From Flavobacteriales bacterium (lineage in GTDB: Bacteria > Bacteroidota > Bacteroidia > Flavobacteriales_D > Cryomorphaceae): a stretch of 40,979 nucleotides of DNA. Location: NCBI GenBank assembly GCA_007125175.1, contig SLDS01000095.1:1-40979 (forward strand). Reading direction: 5' to 3'. This document shows positions 1-9,461 of this stretch, in pieces. A model generated the notes under the pieces. The model searched no databases, had not been told where the DNA came from, and was given only the letters and a program-made list of their open reading frames with translations. Both the position numbers and the translations under genes were made by a program. Each line of letters begins with the position of its first letter. Position 1 is the stretch's first letter.

Positions 1-941
1 ATGGGGCTTGCCACCGCCACCGTCGATTGAGTCACTACCTCCACATGGGGCTTTCGCATGCTCTCAGTAAGGCCAAAGGCTGTGATCACTGAAGCCCCTA
101 CCGCTGCGAGCACGGCAAGGGATATTATGGTAATGGGTTTCATACTGTTCCTTGACTCTTTGGATTCTTGTTTACTTTCAAAAACATCTTCGGATGCCTC
201 ACATTGATCCAGACATCTCTCCTGCAGGGATTTCAAATGCTGAATGCGTTCATTGCGAACCACGTAATTGCGTATCATCACAGATAGCCGGGTCATAAGG
301 GTGAGGCATACAGCTTCATCTTCGCTCCAGTCTTGCTGTGGCTCTTCCATACCCTCAAGGGTAAGGCGCATGATGCGGCGCAATTGAGGTTCTGCCAAAG
401 CAATTTCCTTGCCATCCAATTTCTTGATCATATTCAGCACACACTTGCTAAGGCTTTGCAGCGCTCTCTCTTCATCGGCAAAACGAAGCCTCGAGGCCAC
501 CTCTTCAATTGGTTTTTTTCGTCCAAGGCACTCGAGCAGCAGTGTGCGGCACGGCTCTCCAGCACTTGCGAGCGATTCGCCAGTTCTGATGGTGCGCTTT
601 TGGATGGAGTCCATCTGGTGGAAGGCATCTTCCATTTCAAAAAACTCTCGCCGATGCTTCACAAAATCGAGGTTTACCCGTCGTTTTTGAAGCTTTTGAA
701 TCCACAGCTTTCGCGCAAAAGAATAAATGATTCCTTCGGCCTTTGAGCTCAAGTCCATGCCCCGTAGCTCCAGCAATTGCACATAATACACGAAGGCATC
801 TGCATAGGTGGAGCGGGCCTCCTGAAGTGAGCCATTATTGTCAAGCACAAAGGAAAAACTATTGACATGCAGCTTCTTGAACTGCTCCTCAAGAGCATCC
901 CAATCTTCCTTGCTGAATTTGTACAATGGTGGGGGATTCAT
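1..941 (-). CDS. Sigma-70-like (ECF-type, divergent) protein with C-terminal transmembrane segment; truncated by window edge
   Basis: Manual reverse-strand translation is open from ATG at 941 to base 1 (313 codons, no stop): MNPPPLYKFSKEDWDALEEQFKKLHVNSFSFVLDNNGSLQEARSTYADAFVYYVQLLELRG...SFARKLWIQKLQKRR...GEPCRTLLLECLGRKKPIEEVASRLRFADEERALQSLSKCVLNMIKKL...MKPITIISLAVLAAVGASVITAFG. It resembles the Bacteroidota ECF pattern (NSGSEEDAKDIFQDA / ARNLWLKRLRKR / CKxLL...EEIA). Absent from the ORF track because it has no stop inside the window. Confidence 0.75.
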   Translation of the reverse strand, partial: MNPPPLYKFSKEDWDALEEQFKKLHVNSFSFVLDNNGSLQEARSTYADAFVYYVQLLELRGMDLSSKAEGIIYSFARKLWIQKLQKRRVNLDFVKHRREFFEMEDAFHQMDSIQKRTIRTGESLASAGEPCRTLLLECLGRKKPIEEVASRLRFADEERALQSLSKCVLNMIKKLDGKEIALAEPQLRRIMRLTLEGMEEPQQDWSEDEAVCLTLMTRLSVMIRNYVVRNERIQHLKSLQERCLDQCEASEDVFESKQESKESRNSMKPITIISLAVLAAVGASVITAFGLTESMRKPHVEVVTQSTVAVASP

Positions 942-1159
942 ATCGTTCTTAAGCGAAGTATTTGCAGCGTTCTGAAGTGTTCAAATTCTTACAGGCTGGC
1001 ATCGAAGCCTGTGTACGCAATACACCTGACAATGTTACGTACATGTGCATGGCACGAATCTTGAACAAATCCGAAGCAGCCGCGTAATAAATCAGCGAAA
1101 GATTGCCAGGCCCTCTTAACCTTAATTAACGGGACGCCCATGCAAGACGCTGGCAGCAA

Positions 1160-2800
1160 ATGCGTAATTTTATGCTACCGAATTCAAATCACCCTATGAG
1201 AGTATTTTTTGTGGCTCTGGCACTGTTGTGGTGCAGCGGCTTTTCTTTTGGACAAAACCCGCTACTGGAGCCCGACTTCCGTCAATCTGCTGAGAAATTT
1301 ACAGCACTCCTTTACCACCTCGATCAAAATTATGTAGACAGCGTAAATACCGACAAATTGGTCGAAGATGCTATCATTCATATGCTGGCTGAGCTCGACC
1401 CCCACAGCGTATACATACCGGCTGAGGACGTGGAAAAAGCCAATGAAGGTCTCGAGGGCAACTTTGAAGGCATCGGCATACAATTCAATATCGTAAAGGA
1501 TACCATTACCGTGGTCTCCCCAATATCGGGCGGGCCGAGTGAGAAGCTTGGCATCATGGCCGGCGACAAAATCATCTTTATCGAAGATGAGCCTGTGGCC
1601 GGTGTCGGGATTACCAATGCCGATGTGGCCAAAAGACTGCGGGGTGACAAGGGCACCAAGGTGAATGTCTCCATAAGGAGAAGGGGAAGCCGCGACAATA
1701 TCGCTTTTGAGATCATCCGTGACAAAATTCCTATTTACAGCCTCGATGCTGCCTACATGGCCAGTCCGAAGGTGGGCTACATCAAGCTGAACCGATTCTC
1801 CAAGACCACCATGCAAGAGTTTCACGACGCCATACACCGGCTAAAGATGCAGGGCATGGAGGATTTGATTCTGGACTTGCAAGGCAATGGAGGCGGCTTG
1901 CTCAATACGAGCATAGAGTTGGCCGACCAATTCCTAAAGCGAGGAGACCTCATCGTATACACAGAGGGGCGCAACTACCCGCGCAGGGAGTCGCGAGCTA
2001 CTGCAAATGGAGACTTTCTGGAGGGCAGACTTGTGGTGCTGATTGACGAGGGCTCTGCCAGTGCTTCCGAAATCGTGTCGGGTGCTGTACAAGATTGGGA
2101 TCGCGGCCTCGTGATAGGCCGCAGAAGCTTTGGCAAAGGACTTGTGCAAAGACCCATACCCTTACCCGATGGCTCCCTCGTAAGGCTTACCACCCAAAAA
2201 TACTACACCCCGAGTGGCCGCTGCATACAGAAGCCATACAGCGAAGGCAAACAGGCCTATTACATGGAGAAGTTTGAGCGCTTCGAAAAAGGCGAGCTCC
2301 TTACACTCGATAGCCTGCAGATGCCCGATTCCCTGAAATACCTCACCGATCGCAAACGTATTGTGTATGGAGGTGGCGGCATATTGCCCGACATTTTTGT
2401 GCCTGTAGACACCACTTACAATGCAAAACTCAACAGCGATCTCATTCGCAAAGGGGTCTTAAACACCTTTTCCATCACTTACACCAATAATGAGCGGAAA
2501 AAGCTGCTCCGCAATTACCCCGATGTAGAAACCTTTATCGAGCAATTTGACGTAAGTGATGCCATCGTAGAACTCAAAAAATTTGCTGCCGCAGAGGAAA
2601 TAGACTGGGACGAAGAAGACTACAAAAAAGCGAGTACCATGATAGATGCCAGGCTTAAAGCTATGATAGCCCGGAATCTTTGGGACATTTCGGCCTATTT
2701 TCAAGTCTTCAACCCCTACTGGAAAAGCTATCAAAAAGCGATGGACGTGCTCGAAAAAAACACCTACGGCACTTACAATCTCGCCAAAACGGAGTTTTAA
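1160..2800 (+). CDS. S41 family C-terminal processing peptidase with PDZ domain
   Basis: 546 aa; signal peptide-like N-terminus; PDZ (GIGIQFNIVKDTITVVSPISGGPSEKLGIMAGDKI); S41 motifs (LRGNGGG-like DLQGNGGGLL, DEGSASASEIVSGAVQD, GRRSFGKGLVQ). Confidence 0.95.
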   Translation: MRNFMLPNSNHPMRVFFVALALLWCSGFSFGQNPLLEPDFRQSAEKFTALLYHLDQNYVDSVNTDKLVEDAIIHMLAELDPHSVYIPAEDVEKANEGLEGNFEGIGIQFNIVKDTITVVSPISGGPSEKLGIMAGDKIIFIEDEPVAGVGITNADVAKRLRGDKGTKVNVSIRRRGSRDNIAFEIIRDKIPIYSLDAAYMASPKVGYIKLNRFSKTTMQEFHDAIHRLKMQGMEDLILDLQGNGGGLLNTSIELADQFLKRGDLIVYTEGRNYPRRESRATANGDFLEGRLVVLIDEGSASASEIVSGAVQDWDRGLVIGRRSFGKGLVQRPIPLPDGSLVRLTTQKYYTPSGRCIQKPYSEGKQAYYMEKFERFEKGELLTLDSLQMPDSLKYLTDRKRIVYGGGGILPDIFVPVDTTYNAKLNSDLIRKGVLNTFSITYTNNERKKLLRNYPDVETFIEQFDVSDAIVELKKFAAAEEIDWDEEDYKKASTMIDARLKAMIARNLWDISAYFQVFNPYWKSYQKAMDVLEKNTYGTYNLAKTEF

Positions 2801-2837
2801 CGATTTGTTAAAGGAGCCACTGACGGCTTCGATTTCT

Positions 2838-2845
2838 TAACTTTG
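2838..2845 (+). promoter_or_regulatory. Putative Bacteroidota -7 promoter element TAACTTTG
   Basis: Exact TAnnTTTG match 28 nt upstream of the DUF1573 gene ATG (2874). Confidence 0.5.
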
Positions 2846-2873
2846 AACTGAAAAAGAATAACCCAAACAAGCC

Positions 2874-3458
2874 ATGAACGAGAAAATAAAAATCGGTTTA
2901 CTTGCTTTGATCGGAGTAGGATTGATAGCCAACGCATACCTGCTCAGTACAGATAGAGGTGTATACAGCGACCCTTCTGATCCCAAGCCAAAATTTGAGC
3001 GCGATGCCAGCGGACAGGTGAGCAGCACTCCTAGGCAAGCTACTCAGGATCAACTTCAAAGACAAGGAATGGAAGCCCTCGACGCTTCACGTGTAGATCC
3101 GATGAAAGCGAGCAAAGTTGAAGCCAGCAATGTGGCGCTCACCACCATTTCATTTGCTGAAAACGCCCATGACTTCGGAACCATTGAGCAGGATAGCGAG
3201 CACAAGAAGATCTTCTCCTTTACCAACACTGGCTCTGAGCCGCTGATTATCGAAAAAGCCAAAGGGTCTTGTGGTTGTACCGTTCCAAAGTATCCCAAGG
3301 AGCCGATCGCACCAGGAGGCACAGGCGAGATCGAGGTGGTGTACAAGCCTGGCAAGCAAAAAAACAAGCAAACGAAAAATGTAACCATTACGGCAAATAC
3401 CTCTCCTGCCAATACCGTGCTGACCATCTCAGCCAATGTAATGGAGCAAGCTTCGTAG
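2874..3458 (+). CDS. DUF1573 domain-containing protein
   Basis: 194 aa; N-terminal hydrophobic segment; HDFGTIEQDSEHKKIFSFTNTGSEPLIIEKAKGSCGCTVPKYPKEPIAPGGTGEIEVVYKPGKQ is the DUF1573 signature. Confidence 0.93.
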   Translation: MNEKIKIGLLALIGVGLIANAYLLSTDRGVYSDPSDPKPKFERDASGQVSSTPRQATQDQLQRQGMEALDASRVDPMKASKVEASNVALTTISFAENAHDFGTIEQDSEHKKIFSFTNTGSEPLIIEKAKGSCGCTVPKYPKEPIAPGGTGEIEVVYKPGKQKNKQTKNVTITANTSPANTVLTISANVMEQAS

Positions 3459-3501
3459 TGTCTGGCTACCGTGATGTAAATCATTCAAAGCCTATAAAAC
3501 T

Positions 3502-3532
3502 AAAACTGATCCAAATGGATCAGTTTTTTTTT
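3502..3532 (+). terminator. Rho-independent terminator
   Basis: AAAACTGATCC-AAAT-GGATCAGTTTT followed by a T tract, 44 nt after the DUF1573 stop. Confidence 0.9.
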
Positions 3533-3689
3533 ACCCGAGAAAAAGCTCAAGGCATCATCCCTGACAGGAGCTTAGCCAAGACCCATGCCTTCATGAGAGA
3601 CAAGCTTCGTTTTTTCACAAGTGTTGATGTCTTTTCACGCTTTCTTAAAGTGGAAAATACCTAACTTCGCAACAAAAATCAGATAGATC

Positions 3690-3797
3690 ATGCTTGACAA
3701 GCCAGACAAAGAATTGGAACCTGAAATTGCCGGGCCGGTGCTTTTTGCCCTATTGATTCTCGCTTCTATCGTCCTGCTTATCTGGATGGCCTCCTGA
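3690..3797 (+). CDS. Small single-pass membrane protein (35 aa)
   Basis: ATG at 3690, TGA at 3795-3797: MLDKPDKELEPEIAGPVLFALLILASIVLLIWMAS; preceded by TAACTTCG (3662-3669), a near-match to the Bacteroidota -7 element. Below the length cutoff of the ORF track. Confidence 0.45.
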   Translation: MLDKPDKELEPEIAGPVLFALLILASIVLLIWMAS

Positions 3798-3844
3798 GCA
3801 GGCCCAATTTGGGATTCTCGTCCTCGGCGTGGCTAAGCTATTCC

Positions 3845-4525
3845 TCAGGATAGCACATCCCATTCTACAGGACTCCTTCCGCTGTTCTGCAAATAGGCAT
3901 TGGCTGAGGAGAAGTGTGCGCATCCAATAAAACCCCTGTGCGCCGACAGTGGCGATGGATGAGGCGCTTGCAGCACAAGATGCTTTTCCGAGTCAATTAG
4001 CGCAGCTTTTTTTCTGGCGTAAGCACCCCATAGCATAAAAACGACTGAGTTGCACTGCTCACTCACCACACTGATGATTGCGTCGGTGAACTGTTCCCAG
4101 CCCCTATTTTGGTGACTACCCGCTTGCCTCTCCCTTACTGTAAGGGTGGCATTGAGCAGGAGCACCCCGCTCTCAGCCCATGGGCCCAAATCGCCACTAA
4201 CAGGCTGATCAATATCTAGATCGCGCTTCAATTCCTTGAAGATATTGAGAAGAGAAGGTGGCTGTGGTATGCCATCGTTTACCGAAAAACACAAACCATT
4301 CGCTTGCCCTGGCCCGTGATAGGGATCCTGCCCCAGGATGAGCACTTTTATCGATGAGGGAGGTGTAGTATCCAAAGCCCGAAAAATCTTCCCGGCAGGT
4401 GGATACACCCTCGCCTTGGCGTATTCTTCCTTGACGAATCGCCGCAACTCGAGAAAATAATTACTCTCAAACTCCTTACTCAACAGCGATTTCCACTCGG
4501 GATGCATGCGAACCTCTGCGGCCAT
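3845..4525 (-). CDS. ung: Uracil-DNA glycosylase
   Basis: 226 aa; LILGQDPYHGPGQANGLCFSV, GVLLLNATLTVR, VFMLWGAYARKK, HPSPLSAHRGF motifs of family 1 UDG. Confidence 0.97.
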   Translation of the reverse strand: MAAEVRMHPEWKSLLSKEFESNYFLELRRFVKEEYAKARVYPPAGKIFRALDTTPPSSIKVLILGQDPYHGPGQANGLCFSVNDGIPQPPSLLNIFKELKRDLDIDQPVSGDLGPWAESGVLLLNATLTVRERQAGSHQNRGWEQFTDAIISVVSEQCNSVVFMLWGAYARKKAALIDSEKHLVLQAPHPSPLSAHRGFIGCAHFSSANAYLQNSGRSPVEWDVLS

Positions 4526-4529
4526 CTCA

Positions 4530-6074
4530 TCAAATCATTTCTTGCCGAACGGCGTTCTTCAGCTTCCGGGTATAGGTTTCGATCAGCCACAGGCAGTAGC
4601 TCTCCGTGGCATTGTGTAGGCAGTTGCAGTAGATTCTGCACCGGTATTCGATCTCCTCCTTGAGCAGATCCACCAATTCCAATGCATCGTAATAATCTAC
4701 GGCATTTCTCACCACCTGCTGTGTATGGTTATCGATGGAGGCATCAATTGCCTTCTTGGGGCGCATACCCTTTGCCTGCAGGTCTTGATATACCTTCTTC
4801 ATATCGAAAGGCGCTTCATCGGCTGTGCTGGCAAATCGCTCGTCAAGACTTGGCGGACGCTCGTAGAGATAATCGGCCATGAGGTCATTGTCGCGCTCCT
4901 GAATGCGCTCAAAGTAGCGCTCAGGGTATTTGAAAATATCGCCCCAATTGATATAATCTTGCCATGAGCCCAGCCTTTGCACATTGTTTCCCAGATCGAT
5001 GATGGCAAACTCGCGTTTGGTATCGGTCACCCTCGAGCCTCGACCGATCATTTGGTGGTACAATGTGAGAGAGCGCGTTGCGCGGTTGATGATGATGGCT
5101 TCCACGGAAGGCTCATCAAAGCCGGTGGTGAGAATTCCCACCGAAGTGAGGATGGCATCCGGAGTTTCTCTGAACCAATCCAGGGTATCCTTGCGATCGG
5201 CTGTAGAAAAGGTACTATCGAGGTGCTTTACCTTGTAGCCGGCGTTTTTGAAGAGCTCATACACCCTGATAGAAGTGGCAATACCGCTGTTGAATACAAG
5301 GGTTTTCTTACCGAGCGCGCGCTCCTCATATGCCGCCAAAAGCCTGTCTTGCATGGAGTACAGACTGTAAAGCCTGTCCAGTGAACCCACGGTATAGTCC
5401 CCATCAGGGCCTACTTTTAGGGTGCGCAAATTGACGCTGTAGGTGTATGTGGTCGCATTGCTGAGGTATCCGTCCTTTATGAGGTCGGGTATGCTATGGC
5501 CTACGATCAGGCTTTGATAGTTCTCATTGAGAGGCAAGTTGCGGTTGCTGCTCAGAGGGGTGGCCGTAACGCCGAGCATGCTCGAATTTTCAAAAAACTT
5601 GAAAAGCTTTCTAAAGGAATTGTAGTGCGCTTCATCCACAACCACCAGACCGATGTCGATGAGATAATTTTCATCGTCATTGAGCCGATTGTTGAGGGTT
5701 TCAACCATGGCCACATAGCATTGATAATCATCCCGATCCTCCAAGCTCTTTACATCTCTGTCGATGATCTTGTTGTCGACGCCTATCTCACTGAGTGCTC
5801 GGGAAGTTTGCACAAGCAATTCCACGCGATGCGTGAGGATGAGTACCTTTTTGCTCCTTCTGGAAATAAATTGCTTGGCGATTTCGGAAAAAATGACTGT
5901 TTTTCCCCCACCTGTGGGCAGCTGAAACAGTACATTGATCTGCTCAGGAGACTCATCCAGCTTTTTGAAAATAAGATCTATAGCCTCCTCCTGATAGGGA
6001 TAAAGCTCTTTAAAGGTCGTGTACTCTTGTCTGCTGATTTCTCCACTCATAAAAGCGGTGCAAAGGTAGCTCAA
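4530..6074 (-). CDS. DEAD/DEAH box (SF2) helicase
   Basis: 514 aa; LPTGGGKTVIFSEIA (Walker A), VVVDEAHYNS (DEAH), GVTATPL, HQMIGRGSR. The start may be 6050 (second ATG) rather than 6074. Confidence 0.93.
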   Translation of the reverse strand: MSYLCTAFMSGEISRQEYTTFKELYPYQEEAIDLIFKKLDESPEQINVLFQLPTGGGKTVIFSEIAKQFISRRSKKVLILTHRVELLVQTSRALSEIGVDNKIIDRDVKSLEDRDDYQCYVAMVETLNNRLNDDENYLIDIGLVVVDEAHYNSFRKLFKFFENSSMLGVTATPLSSNRNLPLNENYQSLIVGHSIPDLIKDGYLSNATTYTYSVNLRTLKVGPDGDYTVGSLDRLYSLYSMQDRLLAAYEERALGKKTLVFNSGIATSIRVYELFKNAGYKVKHLDSTFSTADRKDTLDWFRETPDAILTSVGILTTGFDEPSVEAIIINRATRSLTLYHQMIGRGSRVTDTKREFAIIDLGNNVQRLGSWQDYINWGDIFKYPERYFERIQERDNDLMADYLYERPPSLDERFASTADEAPFDMKKVYQDLQAKGMRPKKAIDASIDNHTQQVVRNAVDYYDALELVDLLKEEIEYRCRIYCNCLHNATESYCLWLIETYTRKLKNAVRQEMI

Positions 6075-6162
6075 ATACTGCTTGCCAGAAAATCATAAAG
6101 GAACTTGGCAAAGGGGAGTGATTTAGTAACTTCAAAGCCCGAAAACTGGCATATAGGAGACC

Positions 6163-8739
6163 TTGAAAATGGAAGACAGAAGAGACGTATTCAGCAATTT
6201 GGTTTTGCTGCGGTATCAGGTATATAACTCCTTGTTTCTCACATTAAAAATCGATGGGGTGCACCGAACAGGTATCATGTTACCGATCTTGAGTGAGGCA
6301 TGTGAGAAAGGTTTTAAAGAAGGGCGGAATCCCGAAGAGATCATCAATGGATTCTTCGAGCAGATGTCGGGCTACGATGATGACAAGAGTCAGGTGGATC
6401 AGCTCTTTCGATTCGTGCAGTTCACAGAGCGACAGGTTACCTTGGTAGATGCCTTGGAGGATGCAGCCTACAAGCACATCCATGATTTGCGCGGAAGCGG
6501 CTCCTTCCAATCTTTTTACCAGACAGCTTCCAACCGCAACGCCCTGGAGAAGCTATATGAAGCTCTTGAGAAGTTCAGGGTACGCATTGTGCTCACTGCG
6601 CATCCCACACAATTTTATCCCGGTGCTGTATTGGGTATCATCACCGATTTGGCGCAAGCCACCCGCAACAATGACATGAGAGCGGTGAAAGATTACCTTA
6701 CTCAGTTGGGCAAAACACCTTTTTTCAATAAAGAAAAGCCTACGCCATATGACGAAGCGGTGAGTTTGATATGGTATCTCGAAAACATCTTTTACAATAC
6801 CATTCCCGAGATATACAGCGACGTAGTGAAGCTTGCAGGCCCAAGCGCTGAGAAGATTATGGAAAACAACAGCCTGATCCAACTGGGATTTTGGCCGGGT
6901 GGTGACCGAGATGGTAATCCATACGTGAGCGTCGACACCACCCTTCGGGTAGCTGAAAGGCTGCGCAGTGCAGTATTTCGTGCTTATTACCGTGATATCC
7001 GGGCCCTCAAGCGGCGCATCACTTTCCGTGGAGCCGATCAGCTGATTGCCCAACTGGAGGGCAAGGTGTTTCATGCAGCCTTTACAAGTCCCGATAATCC
7101 CGGCTTCGATATCAAGTGGATGAAGGATGTATTGAATGAGCTGCGCGACATCTTGGTCAAGGAACACAAAGGCCTCTTCGTGGAGGATGTGGATAGCTTG
7201 CGGATCAAGGTCAAGATTTTTGGCTTTCACTTTAGCACCATCGACATCAGACAGGATTCTCGCGTAATCACCCAAAGCTTCAAGGATTTGATCGAAGCGA
7301 GCGGATCCAATGGGCCCGGCAAAGATGTACTGGATGACATTGATGCCCTCTTCGCACTGGAAAAGCTGGAAAGCGAAGTGCATCTGGAAGACGACATCTC
7401 CCGTGATACCTTTGAGAGCTTCAAGACCATGCGCGAGATTCAGTCGCGCAATGGCGTAAAAGGCTGCTACCGCTATATTATCAGCAATTGCCGCGATGAA
7501 CGGGATGTGGCGAGGGTGTACGGACTCGCCCGATTGGCGGGCCTCAATCCAGAGGGCATGTATCTCGATGTGATTCCGCTCTTCGAGACCATTGACGACC
7601 TTAGCAGGGCCGGAGAGGTGATGGATGTACTTTTCAGCAATGAGAAGTACCGGGCTCATGTGCATCAGCGCTACAACAAACAAGTGGTGATGCTCGGATT
7701 CAGCGATGGTACAAAAGATGGTGGGTACGTCACTGCCAATTGGAGCATATTCAGAGCAAAAGAAATGATAAGTGATGTAGCGCGTAAGCACAGTGTACGC
7801 GTCATCTTTTTTGATGGAAGGGGTGGACCGCCGGCGCGAGGAGGTGGCAATACGCACAAATTTTACGCCTCGCTGGGGCCAACCATTGAAAGTGGGCAAA
7901 TTCAACTCACCATCCAGGGGCAAACCATTTCCAGCAATTTTGGTACCCATGATTCGGCCCGGCACAATCTGGAGCAACTGCTGACTGCAGGACTGGAAAA
8001 CAAAGTCCTGGACAACCCTGACAAGGTGCTGAGCAAGGAGGATCGCCTATTGATGGAGGAGCTGTCCAAGCTGAGCTACAAGGCTTACCAAGACTTCAAG
8101 GCCCACCCTAAATTCATTCCCTATCTGGAGAAAATGAGCACCCTGCGCTACTACGGCGAAACGAATATTGGTAGCCGACCTTCAAAACGCGGAAAGAGCA
8201 ATGCCCTTCGATTTGAAGACTTGAGGGCTATCCCTTTTGTGGGAGCATGGAGCCAGCTGAAGCAAAATGTTCCCGGCTTCTACGGCTTGGGGCATGCTTT
8301 CGCAAAAATCGACGGGGAAGGACGCCTCGAAGAACTCAAAAAGCTCTACAAGAATTCCCTCTTTTTCAGGACACTGATAGAAAACTCCATGCAATCCCTG
8401 TCCAAGAGCTTTTTTCCACTCACCAGCTACATGAAAGAGGATGAAGAGTTTGGAGAATTCTGGAACGACATTTACCAAGAGTCAGAACGCGCCCGCCGCT
8501 ACCTCTTGGAAATTTCCGGTCAGAAAAGCCTGCTGGAGAGCAATCCGAGCATCAAAGCGAGCATCGCACTTCGGGAACACATCGTACTGCCCTTGCTCAC
8601 CATTCAACAATACGCACTGATGCGCATCAAGAAGCTGGAGAAGGCGGGAGAAGGTGAAAGCGCATTTGCCGACACCTTGCGCAAGCTCGTCGTACGATCG
8701 CTGTACGGCAACATCAATGCCAGCCGCAACTCTGCGTAG
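6163..8739 (+). CDS. ppc: Phosphoenolpyruvate carboxylase
   Basis: 858 aa; VLTAHPTQ, LGFWPGGDRDGNPYV, MLGFSDGTKDGGYVTANW, FFDGRGGPPARGGG, QGQTISSNFGT motifs of PEPC. Confidence 0.95.
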   Translation: MKMEDRRDVFSNLVLLRYQVYNSLFLTLKIDGVHRTGIMLPILSEACEKGFKEGRNPEEIINGFFEQMSGYDDDKSQVDQLFRFVQFTERQVTLVDALEDAAYKHIHDLRGSGSFQSFYQTASNRNALEKLYEALEKFRVRIVLTAHPTQFYPGAVLGIITDLAQATRNNDMRAVKDYLTQLGKTPFFNKEKPTPYDEAVSLIWYLENIFYNTIPEIYSDVVKLAGPSAEKIMENNSLIQLGFWPGGDRDGNPYVSVDTTLRVAERLRSAVFRAYYRDIRALKRRITFRGADQLIAQLEGKVFHAAFTSPDNPGFDIKWMKDVLNELRDILVKEHKGLFVEDVDSLRIKVKIFGFHFSTIDIRQDSRVITQSFKDLIEASGSNGPGKDVLDDIDALFALEKLESEVHLEDDISRDTFESFKTMREIQSRNGVKGCYRYIISNCRDERDVARVYGLARLAGLNPEGMYLDVIPLFETIDDLSRAGEVMDVLFSNEKYRAHVHQRYNKQVVMLGFSDGTKDGGYVTANWSIFRAKEMISDVARKHSVRVIFFDGRGGPPARGGGNTHKFYASLGPTIESGQIQLTIQGQTISSNFGTHDSARHNLEQLLTAGLENKVLDNPDKVLSKEDRLLMEELSKLSYKAYQDFKAHPKFIPYLEKMSTLRYYGETNIGSRPSKRGKSNALRFEDLRAIPFVGAWSQLKQNVPGFYGLGHAFAKIDGEGRLEELKKLYKNSLFFRTLIENSMQSLSKSFFPLTSYMKEDEEFGEFWNDIYQESERARRYLLEISGQKSLLESNPSIKASIALREHIVLPLLTIQQYALMRIKKLEKAGEGESAFADTLRKLVVRSLYGNINASRNSA

Positions 8740-8743
8740 TCCC

Positions 8744-9454
8744 ATGGATATTCGCGAAGAAAAGATGAGGTATCAAATCCTCACAGAAGTATTTGAACCT
8801 CTTCTTGGGCACCCCTTCCCCAAGCTGTGGGGTAAGAAAAAATGGATTCAACTCGACCTGAGCCGGGACAATACAGAATTGCCGCGCAATAAAGCAATGG
8901 ATCTCCCGGCATTGCAAAGCTATATCGATGGCTGCCTTGAAGAGCAAACTGCCTTTGGCGCCTGGGGAGGTTATGCTGAACGCCGCGATATATACCGCCG
9001 CTCCGAGGTGTTTGCCACCGATGCCAAAAAGGAATCAGATGACTACCGAAACGTGCATTTGGGCATCGACTTTTGGCTGCCGGCCGGCACCGCAGTGCAT
9101 GCCCCCCTTCCAGGGGTGGTGCACAGCTTTCGCGACAATGCAGAAAGTGGCAATTACGGACCCACCATCATCCTCCTCCATGAGATCGGCAATATCAGAA
9201 TTCACTCCCTGTACGGACATCTGAGCCGTCGATCATTGGAAGGCCTCCACAAGGGAAAACTCATTCGAAGGGGTGAAGCCTTTGCCGAGCTTGGTGAGGT
9301 GCACGAAAACAAGGATTGGCCACCCCATCTGCACTTCCAACTCATCTACAAAATGCAAGGCCACAAGGGTGACTATCCGGGTGTGTGTACAGAGCGGGAA
9401 GCTGAGGCTTACCTGAAGAACTGCCCGGATCCCATGCGCTTCTTCTCCTGGTAG
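8744..9454 (+). CDS. M23 family metallopeptidase (peptidoglycan endopeptidase-like)
   Basis: HLGIDFWLPAGTAVHAPLPGVV...IRIHSLYGHLS...WPPHLHFQL: HxxxD and HxH motifs. Start set to ATG 8744 just after the ppc stop. Confidence 0.88.
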   Translation: MDIREEKMRYQILTEVFEPLLGHPFPKLWGKKKWIQLDLSRDNTELPRNKAMDLPALQSYIDGCLEEQTAFGAWGGYAERRDIYRRSEVFATDAKKESDDYRNVHLGIDFWLPAGTAVHAPLPGVVHSFRDNAESGNYGPTIILLHEIGNIRIHSLYGHLSRRSLEGLHKGKLIRRGEAFAELGEVHENKDWPPHLHFQLIYKMQGHKGDYPGVCTEREAEAYLKNCPDPMRFFSW

Positions 9455-9461
9455 CTATCAC

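Noticed and set aside
333-746. 137-aa plus-strand ORF near the left edge
   Set aside because: Lies opposite the continuous minus-strand sigma-like ORF (1-941), which has recognisable motifs; the plus frame has none.
3269-3664. 131-aa ORF overlapping the DUF1573 3' end and terminator
   Set aside because: Runs through a strong terminator hairpin and is out of frame with the DUF1573 gene; no domain.
4530-6074. Helicase next to ung as a possible defence system
   Set aside because: Both look like chromosomal repair/housekeeping genes; no nuclease, methyltransferase, toxin or mobile-element context accompanies them.
6553-7977. 474-aa antisense ORF opposite ppc
   Set aside because: The sense strand encodes an intact PEP carboxylase with all motifs; the antisense frame shows no recognisable domain and is a codon-bias artefact.
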